Notes: a model not told the origin generated them from the sequence alone. Numbered from the stretch's first letter, positions 43,260-55,515 are shown. The stretch is 64,000 bases of DNA from Allolobophora icterica (GCA_963556255.1 OY744607.1:38185222-38249221); one strand, 5' to 3'. Translations and numbers: made by a program.

Positions 43260-44360
43260 TCAAATCTGAATGTTAATTGAGACACAGAATCGTACATAAA
43301 CAAAGGAAAAAGAGATGCTTGTGGCTATTAAGCTTGAGTAATCCAAACATCGATCACCTCATCACTAATTCGAACACATTCGACATCATCGCAGAAAGAA
43401 GAAACTAAGTGAAAAAACTCATTGCCAAAACCAGTAAGTAACATTAAGTTACAAACATCAGACCTCAGATCTAGTTAGTTAAATCAAAACATCATATGAC
43501 AGACAGCGATCAACAAGTCTAGTTTGTGTGTTAATCGACACGCAAAATTGTATAAAGGCACAAAACAGATACACTAGTCGATTAGACCTCAGTAAGCCAA
43601 TTATCAGTTGCCTCAACAATAATTCAAGATCCTTTTCACAACAATTATCGTGGCTGTAGGCCATGATATACAATTATAAGAACATATTCAGCACCAGCAT
43701 AGCCAGTAATAAAAAAATAAAAAAATAAAAGAAATGTATGTGAAAATCCTAGAGCCAGACCCAGTAAGTTACATTTTAACCAGCATATAGAATCATATAA
43801 GATCAAGAGTCATATGATGCAAATAAACTATAGTGAGTCTATCGTCAGTCACCTCAGCAGCAATTAGAGTTCCTTTTATTGCCATAGTCATGATCACCAT
43901 CCATTACTTACAATACAGAAAAGTAAACTTATGCCTTACATTAACCTAAAACTCGGTTGGTTGACTTAGAAAGAGTCCATCAATAACAGTTTTCTTAGTC
44001 AGTTACCAGTGCATGTGTTTACGGGTCTATCGAAGGACTAGGCCTACTAAGAACATGCCAATCCAAAGGGCCTATTGCTTATTTTAATATATTTATAACA
44101 CTTGTTCCAGTTAAATCCGCTCCATCGCAACTGTATACTCCATCAATAACAGTTTTCTTAATCAGCCTCCGCAGAGTCTGCCGAAGTCGTTTTTGTCTTG
44201 TGTATAGTGCAGTCGGAAGCGATTTATTGAGGTCCAAGAATCCGAGAAATGTTTATCTTCGGCTTTCGTATCTGCGGGAACTGAACCCAATCGGCGTTTG
44301 GTCAATGAGTTCCGATCATGCGCGTATCGAACATCGACTTGCACATTCTTCATGGTAAAC
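43160..44360 (-). other. Possible LINE 5' region with degenerate repeats
   Basis: No protein family recognised. A 63-codon minus-strand frame (44353-44162, starting MKNVQVDVRYAHDRN) has even composition but no match I know. CCATCAATAACAGTTTTCTT occurs at 43977 and 44141, which points to repeated 5' units. Confidence 0.35.
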
Positions 44361-44574
44361 AGGGGATAGGAGAAGAAGAAGCGGTGGAAGTGACGGGAGG
44401 GAAAGGAAAGAGACGCAAGGGATTTAAGAATTGTCTATGTCGTCGATAAATCTGTTCATGTAAGTTCAAAAGAGCCACTACAAATTTCGCCGAATTTTTA
44501 AATGGTATAGCATAGCCTGATACTACGACGTATTCATTGGTTGTCACGGACTTAATGCACGAACATTTCTAAAC

Positions 44575-44637
44575 ACACACGCGCAGTCGCACACACACAT
44601 TATATATATAATTATATATATATATATATATATATCA
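44575..44637. repeat. (AC)/(TA)n microsatellite
   Basis: Short AC then TA repeats directly left of the hAT element at 44639. Confidence 0.85.
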
Positions 44638-44638
44638 T

Positions 44639-45311
44639 CAGGCCGCCGAGAGGGAGTACGGGTGGGGGGAATGCCCAGGGGCCTGGCGACTTTTTAAGTG
44701 GCCGGGCCGGACCCACAATCAACTTATGAAAAATATTATAATCAGTTATACAAAGTTTATGATTTATGCCTTTTAAAATATATTATCTGACGCTTAACTA
44801 CAATCAGTTTAAACTTCAAGCATGTGAATAAAATCATAGTTGTATATATATATATATATATACATATATACATATATGTGTATATATATATAATATCGTA
44901 CGGTCGTACACGCACTTTTACTGTTTCAATTTGTTTATTTTTTATTTTTCGTACGACCCTACGATATTATATTTATAATTTTATATAAAGCCTAAAGATA
45001 GTTTAGAGGCCCGTAACTGCTCTGCCTATAGGGGCCCGTGACTGTTCTGCCCAGGGGCCCACGACTGCTCTGCCTAGGGGCCCGTGACTGCTCTGCCTAG
45101 GGGCCCGTGACTGCTCTGCCTAGGGGCCCGTGACTGCTCTGCGTAGAGGCCCGCGACTGCTCTGCCTAGAGGCCCGTGACTGCTCTGCCTAGAGGCCCGT
45201 GACTGCTCTGCCTAGAGGCCCGTGACTGCTCTGCCTAGAGGCCCGTGACTGCTCTGTCTAGGGGCCCGCGACTGCTCTGCCTAGGGGCCCGGAATTTCTG
45301 TCGGCGGCCTG
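44639..45311. mobile_element. hAT-like element carrying a minisatellite
   Basis: It starts CAGGCCGCCGAGAGGG and ends TGTCGGCGGCCTG. The flanking 8-mers TATATCAT and TATATTAT differ at one base, and the AT-rich flank lowers confidence. It is similar in style to the elements at 26532 and 29987. Confidence 0.68.
45006..45292. repeat. Minisatellite, about 12 units of 23-25 bp
   Basis: Unit GGCCCGTGACTGCTCTGCCT plus AGA/GG, with few changes. It lies wholly inside the hAT-like element. Confidence 0.92.
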
Positions 45312-45344
45312 TATATTATATAGTCAGTTAATTTTATATAAGCC

Positions 45345-46272
45345 CAGTCTTGTTGTCAAGACCTTAAACCTCAAGACCAAGACCAACACCAAGACCTTGA
45401 ACCTGGAGACCAAGACCAAGACCAAGACCTTGAACCTCGAGACCAAGACCAAGACCAAGACTTTGAACATCAAGACCAAGACCAAGACCAAGACTTTGAA
45501 CCTCGAGACCAAGACCAAGACCAAGACCCAAAAAAATCCCATTCAGGCCAAGACTTCTTTTCCTTACACAAAAAATTGTGGAGTCAATATTTGAATGAAA
45601 ACGTGAGTCGTTTATTTTATTCAGGCGAATGAACTTTAAATGCAGACTGCAGAGAATTCCGAATTCGTATTTACATAAGTCCTTCATACAAACTGTTATT
45701 CCAAATGCCTTTTGTATTTTATATAAAAAAAACAATTCGCTCAGAATTTTCTGACCAAGACGTGCCTTGTGAGCCTCATAAAAATTCCACCACGTGAAAA
45801 AATACTTTCCATAGCTAGGTGCTGAAGTCTCTGGCACACACAGTAACTTTTCAAGCACTGGATGTAAATGTACAAATCGTGAGCCTTTTTGATATCCTCC
45901 CATCCTCGACAGGGCTTCCTTATACAGCATAACTTAGTTGCTGCTGCCACTGGGTTTTCCTGACCAACAAGACTTGCATCCTTCCGTAGATATTGTTGTA
46001 GGTTATGATGCAAACAGGTTTGATAAGTTTTAAAATTCTTGAGTTTTGTTAAATGACTGTTCATATTGACAGCCGGTCTTGGTCTTGGTCTTGCGAGACC
46101 AAGACCAAGACTTTGAACCTCAAGACCAAGACCAAGACCAAGACCTTGAACCTCAAGACCAAGACCAAGACCAAGACCTTGAACCTCAAGACCAAGACCA
46201 AGACCAAGACTTTTAAAAACGAACTCGAGTGCACTCGAGACCAAGACCTCGGTCTCGAGGACAACAAGTCTG
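45345..46272 (-). mobile_element. hAT-GTCTTG family, copy D (928 bp)
   Basis: A perfect 8-bp duplication TATAAGCC (45337-45344, 46273-46280). The core is nearly identical to copy C, including the VLEKLLCVPETSAPS fragment (minus strand, about 45930-45700). It differs mainly in the number of sub-terminal repeat units and a few bases. Inverted relative to copy C. Confidence 0.92.
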
Positions 46273-46284
46273 TATAAGCCTAAT

Positions 46285-46365
46285 GTAAAAATGGAACGAC
46301 ACAGTGGTCTATCGGTAAGACGCTTGGTCACCAATCATGCAGTTGCGAGTTCGACTCCTTGTAAG
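46285..46365 (+). repeat. tRNA-like sequence (SINE head)
   Basis: A-box-like AGTGGTCTATCGGTAAGA (46303-46320) and B-box-like GAGTTCGACTCC (46347-46358) at tRNA-like spacing. No clean acceptor stem, so a SINE head is more likely than a tRNA gene. Confidence 0.45.
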
Positions 46366-46599
46366 TTGTTTGCGCACACGTGCCTTTAATTGCCACGAAG
46401 CGGCATAATTTGGTACCAGCGTAAGCTGAGAAGTAAACAAGTCCTGTGATACGCTGGTCCCGTGTTCATGATCCTCAGATTCGTGCAGAGGCTGAGTGAT
46501 GGAAATTGGATCCGCTCGTTCGTTGTACGTCGAATATGGCAGCTATTAATAATACAAAATAATGTAGGCTTTAGTTGCATATTATTTATTGCTACCATG

Positions 46600-46662
46600 C
46601 ACGACCTTGAATACCACCACCACCACTGCCGCCAACACCACTACAACCAACACTACCACCGC

Positions 46663-46751
<89 letters not shown>

Positions 46752-46765
46752 GTGATGATGTCCTG
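46600..46765. repeat. (CAC)n-like then (GAT)n microsatellite
   Basis: A pure GAT/ATG run at 46664-46750. The poly-Asp and poly-Ser frames are artefacts. Confidence 0.95.
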
Positions 46766-47790
46766 TCGTTGGATTTCACTGGTCGTGTTTAGACCTCAGC
46801 TGATAAATTGTTTGATTTTACAATAACGCTGAATTCAGAGGATGTTCTATAGGCCTACATAGCCATTGAAAGACGTGTTACATTTCCATATCTACCTGTC
46901 TGTTTGTCTGTCTGTCTGTCTACCTGTCTGTCTCTTTGGGCTTGTCTCTTTGCCCGTGTTACCTTCATGGTCTCTCTCAGTCTTCCTACACGGCTGCCTG
47001 TGGTTTCAGTAATAAGCAGGCACAAGTCTATGTTCTTTTCTCGTTCTCTGTTTGTCTGTGGGTGACTTGCTTGTCTTCCTGTCTCTGCACTGTAGTCATG
47101 TTTGTCTCTGTCTGTATGTCTGTTGTCTGTGTTTGTCAGTATGCATTAGCGAAATGCGAACCATATAATGCCCGATCTCTCAACCTGCGGAAGATGGAAG
47201 GCCAGTCAACTCTGAGGCAGTCGAAGACTTCGTGACCCATGAACGACGAAGACATAAGAACCAATGGATCGAGCATCCGAAACATTGAGGTTGACTTTGA
47301 ATGATGTATCGGTTACTGCTCGGAGCATGCCATTACAGTTAGGGGTAGGCCTTTAGCAGAGAAATGTACAACACGTGAATGCGGCGCACAGTTTTCTGTA
47401 GCAATCGTATGACCTCGACCCTGCTCGTTATTCAGTGAATTTTTCGTATGCGATCCTTCACCACGGCCCGTCTAAATGAGTGCCACGCTCTTTAAGTTCC
47501 CCGTTCTAGTGCGAGACCACAAAGAGCTTATTAGGGTCACTGCTCTAGTTCACGGCTATGCATTATTTAAACACGAATCCACCAGGCACCGAAATCTCAC
47601 GCAGCATTTTCATTCGACTCTGAATGTCAGCATTCTGAAGGTGAAGTTCATTCACTGGGTTCAAAGTGCGCTGCCTCTTTCTTCGCATGAGTTCCTTGGA
47701 TGGACCCAGTACACCAGTAGTGACCACTGCCATAGCAAATGCGACATCCGCACGTGACCAACAGAATCACGTGTCACTATGATTGAATAT
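46766..47790. other. No gene recognised
   Basis: Includes a degenerate (TGTC)n stretch at about 46895-47125. Frames of 93-99 codons lack family features. Confidence 0.45.
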
Positions 47791-47796
47791 CATCAT

Positions 47797-47990
47797 CTTC
47801 ATCAGTTCCTGACGCCAGCCATTTGGCGGCGATGGGTACGAATAAATGACCTCCAATGTCCTCGGTCATTTGTCAAGTCTGTTGCCCCCCTTAGTGTTAG
47901 TCCAAGTGATGTTATGTCTTCATTTATATTATCTATCCAGCGTAGTCTTGGTCTGCCTTTGTTTCTGGTTCCTTCGGGTCTTGCCTGTAG
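47797..47990 (-). pseudogene. RTE-like LINE 3' fragment
   Basis: The minus strand encodes NKGRPRLRWIDNINEDITSL and then LRGATDLTNDRGHWRSFI, ending at a (GAT)-like tail. It is homologous to the end of the LINE at 58960-61480. Confidence 0.75.
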
Positions 47991-48249
47991 TGCACCTGGG
48001 ATTGACAAAACAGCAATAGATGGAACAGAACAACACGTGGAAGCAATACATCTAGGCCAAGTTATCACTCAAATAACAACATGTGCATACATCTATATGA
48101 ACTATATTAATAAAATAGTAAACAACAGCTACGAATTCAAAAATAACTATAAATCGGAGTGGAAGTTAGAACTGTATTAGGGACTAATTATGGTAATGGA
48201 GTGGGCCTGGTTTTGTGTGGCGCGGAGAAATTTCGGAGATTTACATTAC

Positions 48250-48495
48250 ATTATTAATTTTATTTATTTATTTATTTCGGATATTTCTATAGCGCCTCGT
48301 CAAGTCTACTACTACTCAGAGGCGCTCCCGACTACAGCATTTGATACTGTGTCGGAGTTTCCACGCCTAAGCGCCACGAGCAATCGCGAGTGAAGGACTT
48401 GCCCAAGGTCCGTACGCAACGGCTAGAGTGGGATTCGAACCTGCAACCCTCCAGTCACAAGGCGCCGAACTTACCACTGAGCCACCACGCCCCAC
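48250..48495 (-). repeat. SINE-B full copy (tRNA-derived)
   Basis: Minus-strand head with A box TGGCTCAGTGGTAAG (48484-48470) and B box GGTTCGAATCC (48441-48431). The body contains GACCTTGGGCAAGTCCTTCA and the tail GAGCGCCTCTGAG…AGGCGCTATAGAAAT, followed by AAATAAATAA. The tail resembles the 3' end of the LINE fragment at 55325-55515. Confidence 0.78.
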
Positions 48496-48589
48496 ATTAA
48501 CATTATTAGCAATCATAGTAACTGTATATTGATGATTATGATAATGAATAAGATGATTGATAATTAATTATATTAATAAATCCTACAAC

Positions 48590-48725
48590 GACGACAATGA
48601 TAATACATTGATGATGCAGCGACGAATCCAACGATGACTATTATGACGATGATGATGACGATGACGAATCCGATAGCGATGATAATTATGATGACGACGA
48701 CGACGATGATGATAATAATGGCTGC
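48590..48725. repeat. Degenerate (GAY)n microsatellite
   Basis: Repeated GATGAT/GACGAC words. Frames across it are not genes. Confidence 0.85.
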
Positions 48726-49410
48726 ACTGATAAAAAAATGAAGGCGCAAATTGGGGCTATTCCCCGGGGCTGAAGAGACCATCGTACATCTCCACTGCTG
48801 TCACGAACCCCTATCAGCATCTTAATTCCTCTCCGATTCTCATCTAAGCACAAGACGACGACACGTCGTCGTGCTAGAGACATAGGCAGAAGACGCCCAG
48901 GCATGCGGAAATCAACGCCCAATCCAACGCCCAATCCAACGGCAGCGACAAACGAGGAGGCAGAGGGGAATAATTGTGCTGTCGAGCGAAAGAACACGCG
49001 CAACCGACCGAGCCGGGGAGATCGAGGCCTGGTTGGCCCAATTACGCTGCACAGCTCCACTCCTTACTTACGCACCGTCGATGACGAATCGACAAAGGCC
49101 GCTACGATTTACATCCATTTTCCGACTAGTAAGCATTCCGCTTGGAAGCAACGACGTGGACACGACCGTTTCCAGGTCTTTCGCAATTTCTTTGCCTATA
49201 CATGTTGACCTGTTACAGTGCAGTACAATCAATATAATGCAATGAATGCAATGCAATAAATACAATCGTAAGCAATGTAATACAAGACAGTGCAATACAA
49301 TTATTTTTAATTTATCTAGAGTAGAGACTTCTGCTGCTATTATCACAACACGAGCTATATATACAGCGGTATTCGTTTCCAAGTCGATAAATATAGATTA
49401 CATATTTTAT
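48726..49410. other. CpG-rich stretch, unassigned
   Basis: Richer in CpG than its surroundings (about 48840-49200), with overlapping frames up to 124 codons on both strands but no recognised protein. It could be a first exon or promoter of an unseen gene. No splice-site or family evidence supports that. Confidence 0.3.
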
Positions 49411-49414
49411 CCGA

Positions 49415-49535
49415 GCATATATATATATACATGTATATATACATACATATATGTTTACCCTATATATAAATATACATGCACTATATAGATATATATTTTC
49501 CCGTATATATACCTGTATATATATATATATATGAT
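49415..49535. repeat. (TA)n-rich microsatellite
   Basis: TA/TATACA repeats. Confidence 0.85.
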
Positions 49536-50029
49536 ATAGTTAGCCACATTTAGCAGTACGCTTTGTGTCGTACGTGAAAACCGCCATCTCTCCAATGGCG
49601 GTCAGCATTTATGGTCAGCATTTATGGTCAGTGTGCTAACCTTTAAATCTTTTTTGGTCCGTTAATTCTAATGAGTTTTCGTTGTTGCTGGTTAATGTTC
49701 CGGGTTTCACAGCACCAACCGTACATTGAATAGCGTCCCAGGAGGGGCCTTGTTCTCCCTCATGCACCGGGGTCGTTTACGGGGAGCGGAAGTACTATAG
49801 GCCCTACATAGGCAGCTGCATTATTTAGCAGATGTATGTGAACTATGATTTCCGTTTGCCCCAAGGGTCACGTTCCTCGGAGTCGCGTGTTGCAGCTTAA
49901 ATGTCTGACATTCAGCGTTCAATGTCCGACCTATGCAGTTTAGTCGTGCTTTCAAATGCTACTTCTTTAAAAGGTGGCAAGGGCAGAGGCGAAGGAGGGT
50001 AGAGGCGAGGGAGTGTCAAGGTTATAGAG

Positions 50030-50290
50030 GAAATAGAAGTGGTAAGGGTTGAGGCAAGGGCAGTGGCATGAGTAGAGTCAAGGGCAGTGGCATGGGTTGA
50101 GGCAAGGGCAATGGCATGGGTTGAGGCAAGGGCAGTGGCATGGATTGAGTTGAGCGCAGTGGCAAGGGTTGAGGCAAGTGCAGTTGCATGGGTAGACTCA
50201 AGGGCAGTGGCATAGGTAGAGTCAACGGTAGTGTCAAGGATTGAGGGCAGTGGCTTGGGTAGGGTAAGGGCAGAGGCAAATGTATAGGCA
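50030..50290. repeat. Minisatellite, about 10 units of 24 bp
   Basis: Unit near GGCAAGGGCAGTGGCATGGG TTGA, degenerate. Because the unit is a multiple of three, it produces long repetitive frames (Ala-Thr-Ala-Leu) on the minus strand. Confidence 0.85.
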
Positions 50291-50517
50291 AGACGTGCTG
50301 GGCAGAGCAAAGAATCTGGGACCAGGAAGGTAGGAGACCGAGACACAAAGCTCCCTGAGATAAGAAGGAGCCAATTAGGGGCCCACGCATGATCACTAAG
50401 ACCTTAAACCCAATGCATGGATAACCAGGGCAACTGTTCCTTCCAACTGAAACGTTTTTGCAGCAGAATTTTTAATTGTTTTTAGTGCGAATATGGAAGA
50501 GGAGCCACTTTTTATAA

Positions 50518-50640
50518 CATGTATGTATGTATGTTTGTATGTATGCATGTATAATATGTATGTATGTGTGTATTTATGTATGTACGTACCTATGTATGTA
50601 TGCATGTATATATGTATATATGTATGTATGTATTTCGTTT
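50518..50640. repeat. (GTAT)n microsatellite
   Basis: Degenerate TATG repeats. Confidence 0.92.
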
Positions 50641-50739
50641 CATATAATTTGGCAGAGCCTATATATAGAACGTGTCCAATGGCAGTGCATGGATTACTAG
50701 TTTGTGACGGTTATTGGAAATATGAGCGAGCAAGAGAGA

Positions 50740-50904
50740 GGCAGACAAACAGTGAGAGAAAGACAGACAGTCAGAGAGAAACATGGCATAAACGACCGTA
50801 ATAATATATGTGACACAGTTCTCATCAAAATCTCGAATTTTGACTTTGCCGTGGCAGTGAAACAACTAGGCCTACCGTCGTAGAAGGGAAGATTGGAGAA
50901 AGTC

Positions 50905-50984
<80 letters not shown>

Positions 50985-51147
50985 TACATACAGACAGACA
51001 GACAGACAGACAGTCATACGGTCGTAGAAGGGAAGATTGGAGAAAGTCGACAGACAGACAGTCAGACGGACAGACAGTCAGTCAGTCATCATCATCTACA
51101 TCATCATCATCGCCGCCGTCGTCGTCATCATCATCACCTACACCGTT

Positions 51148-51182
<35 letters not shown>

Positions 51183-51185
51183 CAG
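50740..51185. repeat. (GACA)n, (CAT)n and (CAG)n microsatellite cluster
   Basis: A near-pure GACA run at 50905-51015. The segment GTCGTAGAAGGGAAGATTGG just before it is repeated at 51019-51039. CAT/CGT repeats (51085-51135) and CAG (51147-51175) follow. Confidence 0.92.
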
Positions 51186-53079
51186 AAACTTTTGGCCGTG
51201 CATACACAGCTGCATCCGTACTAGCAATTATTATAACGAACTGGTTTGCAAACAATAAGGGAGTGGCGACGGATTTGTTTACCTTAGCCATTGTCCAATT
51301 TAACGATCCACACAGCTGACTAAGTGTCTACAAATTTGATGAAAGAAGTGATACAGAAATAATTTGTGTAACAGTTCGTTGTGATTTAGTGAGCAGGTTG
51401 GGAAAGTCTTGCCGAAGCTGGCTTAAGTTATTGCTTAGTTTCTTGTGTGCTTTGTTAAATGCCTGAGAGTTTGCTCATGATTTAACTGGAAGTCGACAAT
51501 TATAAAAAAAAATAAGAGGAGACAATAATTAGTTAATGAATTTCACAGACATTTCTAATTTCTAATTTATAAATTGGAAGTTTTAACGACTGTGCAAATG
51601 AAATGACACATGCACATGCTGCGTAGTTGCAGGATATACCTAGACTTACGTGTAAAAGGCGCTATAGTAAGTTTTTATTTATACACATAGATATAGTCAT
51701 ACATACAGCTGGGCCCCAGAGCCTTGCAGCAGATACATTGCTTGTAAAGGCCACAGAAAATTATTGTAGACATATCACATACTCGAGACGTCCTTTATAT
51801 ATATGACATTGGTTTCCACGTCACAGCTAACACAGCTCGAAATGATAGACTGAAATCATGAAATTCATAATATACCTGTATGCTAAATGGTACATTTCTA
51901 CATCTGAACTTGACATGATCAGATTTAAAGTAAGTAAGTAAGTATATCCTATATTTAACCAATTGCTAACCGTACTTTGTGTAGACAAGCTGCATTGTAA
52001 TTGCATATCATCCTTATAACAAAATAATGTCTTACGAACCAATTTGTCAGCTTCAGGTATAATTCAGCCTTCACTGACACATCTTAGAAGTTTAAGCCCT
52101 TTCTAGCCTATTGTATGGTTTTACTTTGGTGCTACTGAACCTGATCGAGTTCAAGTCTTCGAGCGCCTTCGTCTTCCTACGGCTCAGATTGTTTCCCGTT
52201 GCCCGGTTTCAAAGCACACCCTGAGGTGGTTGCAGAGAGCATTATCAAATTTAATTAGTTGCATTGAATTGTATTCAGAGGCTTAAAACTAAGCTTGCTG
52301 AATCCAGCAAAACAAAATAACCAAACCACTATTGTTACTGCTGTTTGGCCTGGTTTTGCAGAGATTTATAGAGCGCAAAGTAGAGCGATTCTGTTGTCCA
52401 CGCTGATCGATATCTTTCGATGGAAGGTACGCTGCTTTCTACTTTCATTCGAGTTAATCCGGGATAATATGGTCGTTATTAATTTCCAGAGCGACTGCAT
52501 GGATAATCCCGCAGTCTTCAACGTTGCCACAACGCCATGGTAATATCATATAGCCTAGTCATAATATCAAAGGTTATGCTTTTCTTGTCGAGGATAGTAT
52601 AGACTTGCAAGGCGCATCCTAGTCAGTTAGACGTATCCCTTTGACACATCGTCAATATACGACACCTGTATATATTCTGAATAGCTGAAGGCATAACATT
52701 ATTGTTAGTAGCTATAGAAACTGCATGGCAGACTAGAAGGCGCTGCAGCCATTGTCTTAGATATATCTTCGGCAGCCATGTCCAATTGTCCATTGCGCTT
52801 TTGAGGGGTTCCCTGATGTGCGCTTTGTCAAAGTCCAGATACATATCTACATCTTCGGAAGTAAGCCTGAGTGCTTGTTGTCTATGATGCCAATTCCGCC
52901 GTAGCTTTCTTCCATTGTTTTTGCTGTTTGGCGCCAGTCCCTTGGCGTCTACGTTAAAGACTTATAAATTTGATTCGGATGGAAATGATTCGTCTGTAGC
53001 CGTTGAAAGGTGGTCTCTTCCGGTAAGTATTGAACCACCTGTGTCACATGCATGTTTTTGCGGAGTTATGGATCGCAGC
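51186..53079. other. No recognised gene
   Basis: A minus-strand frame open over about 110 codons (roughly 52955-52623) includes YLDFDKAHIREPLKSAMDNW. I do not recognise it, and splice sites around it are not clear. The rest has short frames only. Confidence 0.35.
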
Positions 53080-53475
53080 CCCTTGCACCACAGTCTTTGC
53101 ATCACAGTCTATATAGCACTGTCTTCAGTCTATACATCACAACTTCAGTCTATACATCAGAGTGTGTAGCCTATAGTCTGTACAATCATCATAATCTGTA
53201 TGTCACAGTTTGTACATCACAGTATGTACATCACAGTCAAATATCACAGTCTTTACATTATAGTATGCATATCACACTCTGAACATCACAGTCAGTACAC
53301 CACACACAGTCATACATCACAGTCTTTAGTCTGTGCATCACAGTTTTTGTTTCACAGTCTGTACATGACAATCTCTACATCACAGTCTATGCATCACATC
53401 CTTCAGTTTGTAGATCGCATTCCACATCACCGTCAATATACCTCGCAGTCTGTACCTCACAGTCTGTACATATAT
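53080..53475. repeat. Degenerate tandem repeat, period about 13-15 bp
   Basis: Recurrent CATCACAGTCTGTA-like words with variable spacing. Long Tyr/His/Ser frames are artefacts. Confidence 0.8.
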
Positions 53476-53715
53476 AGTGTTCACTTACACGTGTATATAG
53501 TGACAAATGCGCAGTACCTATTAGGTGAGCCAATCTCAACAGGTGCGTCTTTAGCCCGCGCCTAAACACCTTCCTGTCTTTTGTTTATTCAGAAGTATAC
53601 GTTGCTGACAAAGGATGCGTGATGCAGGCGACAGTCTGATAATTATTTCTTAATAGATTCTGCGCTGCCAAAGAGCAATACAAAGTGTGTCTGTAACAAA
53701 ACGTCACCAATGACG

Positions 53716-54697
53716 CAGTGTGATTCTCCTTACCGATTTTATTTTAGTTATAGTTACAGTTATAGTTAATGGTTTTTTATTTTAGTTATAGTTACAGTTA
53801 TAGTTAGTATTATTTTTTAGTTATAGTTATAGTTATAGTTACTGGACTTTTATTTTAGTTAATTTTAGTTAGTACATAGGCCTAATTACAAATGGCACTA
53901 CTTCTGGTCCATATATGGGGTCATCGATTAATTATGTCAGCAAATTTTAGGCAGTTTTTGATCTCCTCCCCTTGTCACCAACTGTCAAACATTGAAGGAC
54001 CCCTAACAAAATTATGTCAAAGAAAATTACCCCACCTTCAGAATATTTCTATGACTCTAACATGCAAAAAACTGAAATTGCCAAAAAACAAAACGTTGTT
54101 ATTCAGATTTTAATTTGATACTTAATGGCTACAGTACTTGTGTAATCACTGTCTGTCACAGATATTTAATGAATTTTTCCATTAAAAAATACAATCTTGT
54201 TTTCTTTTAAATGTGTATTAAATTTGATTTTTATTATGAACATTTCTAATTTGAACATGATAACTTTTTATAATATTCCTTTTAACATAGAAAATTAAAA
54301 TGAAAACAAGTTTCTCACTCTAAAATTAACAATCGAAAGAAAAAATTATCTTTCCATCAAAAAGAAACTCGAAATATTAGATTTTCGAAAAGAAACCAGA
54401 ATATTCGGAAGGAGAACATGCAGCACATTTTCTCATTTTATCTCGGAACAATAAACAGGGTAGTTTAAAACGAATAAAATATCGCGTTTGATTAAATTCG
54501 CCATGTTTATCGATATTGCACTTTTTTATTTTCATTAACGAAAATAGCGATGAATTTTCGTTAGTGTTATTTTCGTTATAGTTATAGTTATAGTTAATGA
54601 TATTTTTTAGTTATAGTTATAGTTATCGTTAACGAAATCATTTTTGGTTCGTTAACGAACATTTTCGTTATCGTTAACGTTAACGAGAATCACACTG
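53716..54697. mobile_element. hAT-type element with GTTATA sub-terminal arrays (982 bp)
   Basis: Terminal inverted repeats CAGTGTGATTCTC are flanked by a perfect 8-bp duplication CAATGACG (53708-53715, 54698-54705). Both ends carry arrays of TTATAGTTATAG / CGTTAACG type words. The AT-rich interior has no transposase. The design parallels the hAT-GTCTTG family, with a different repeat. Confidence 0.88.
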
Positions 54698-54961
54698 CAA
54701 TGACGGTGTTTTATTGCCATAGTGTGACCTCCAGAACGCACGACTATAATAGCTGTCATGACGGCACATTGGAAACAAAGAATAGTTTCTGTAAGATACA
54801 GTCAGATAACTATGTCTTTGTATATTATTATAATGCTTGCTAAAGAGCAATACCAAATGTCTGACGGAAGGTTACTAATGAAGGTGTTTGCTAGCCTATC
54901 AGACAGTGTTTGTCTGTTGTTACCTTTTTAGAGCGCATATTGTCGAGAATCGGCTTCAATT

Positions 54962-55180
54962 ATGACGCCTCAACCAGCGCACGATCCGTCTAATGGAGAA
55001 GCCAAACTACGACGAGACAAGTCAAAGGAAGCGACGGCATCGTCAAAGGAAGAGGCGGCATCGTCAAAGGAAAAGGCGGCATCGTCAAAGGAAGAGGCGG
55101 CATCGTCAAAGCGCGCCCAATTTACCGACTCTAAAACATTGCCGGTCGCCGTCAGCATCATCGCCGGTACCTGTCATTAA
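54962..55180 (+). repeat. 21-bp minisatellite within a 72-codon frame
   Basis: Four units of TCAAAGGAAGAGGCGGCATCG encode SKEEAAS heptads inside a frame from ATG 54962 to TAA. All three frames are influenced by the repeat. The composition looks like a charged coil, but no neighbouring exon was found. Confidence 0.5.
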
Positions 55181-55324
55181 TTACGGTGAGCTAGGCGCTA
55201 TATAAATGTTTTCGAGATACACGTGCACTAGAAGCTCGACCGCTTCAGTGATGTTACTGGGTGTAATGTGGCGTAATCCATTCAGAAACAACACCGTGTC
55301 TTAGATAAGAAGTGACAGTCTGTG

Positions 55325-55515
55325 GGCCCTTCCAGTTGGAACAGCCTCCCTCAGGGCTTTAGGCTTGTCCTCCTCTCTCTGTCTCCTGTCCAGTCTCGCA
55401 AGCGCCTGAAAACATTTCTCTTTGTCAGTGAAGACACTGACACGGGTCGGGAGCGCCTCTGTTTATGAGTGGCGCTATATAAATCCTCGATTACAATTAC
55501 AATTACAAAATTACA
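55325..55515 (+). pseudogene. CR1/L2-like LINE 3' end
   Basis: Plus-strand translation WNSLPQGFRLVLLSLSPVQS, RKRLKTFLFV, then a 3' end GGGAGCGCCTCTG…AGTGGCGCTATATAAAT and an (ATTAC)n tail. The GAGCGCCTCTG/GGCGCTATA words are shared with SINE-B. Confidence 0.68.

Noticed and set aside
49912..50396. 124-144 codon frames rich in Ala-Thr-Ala-Leu or Leu-Pro
   Set aside because: Products of a 24-bp minisatellite whose period is a multiple of three.
50697..51017. Cys-Leu-Ser-Val frame
   Set aside because: Translation of the GACA microsatellite.
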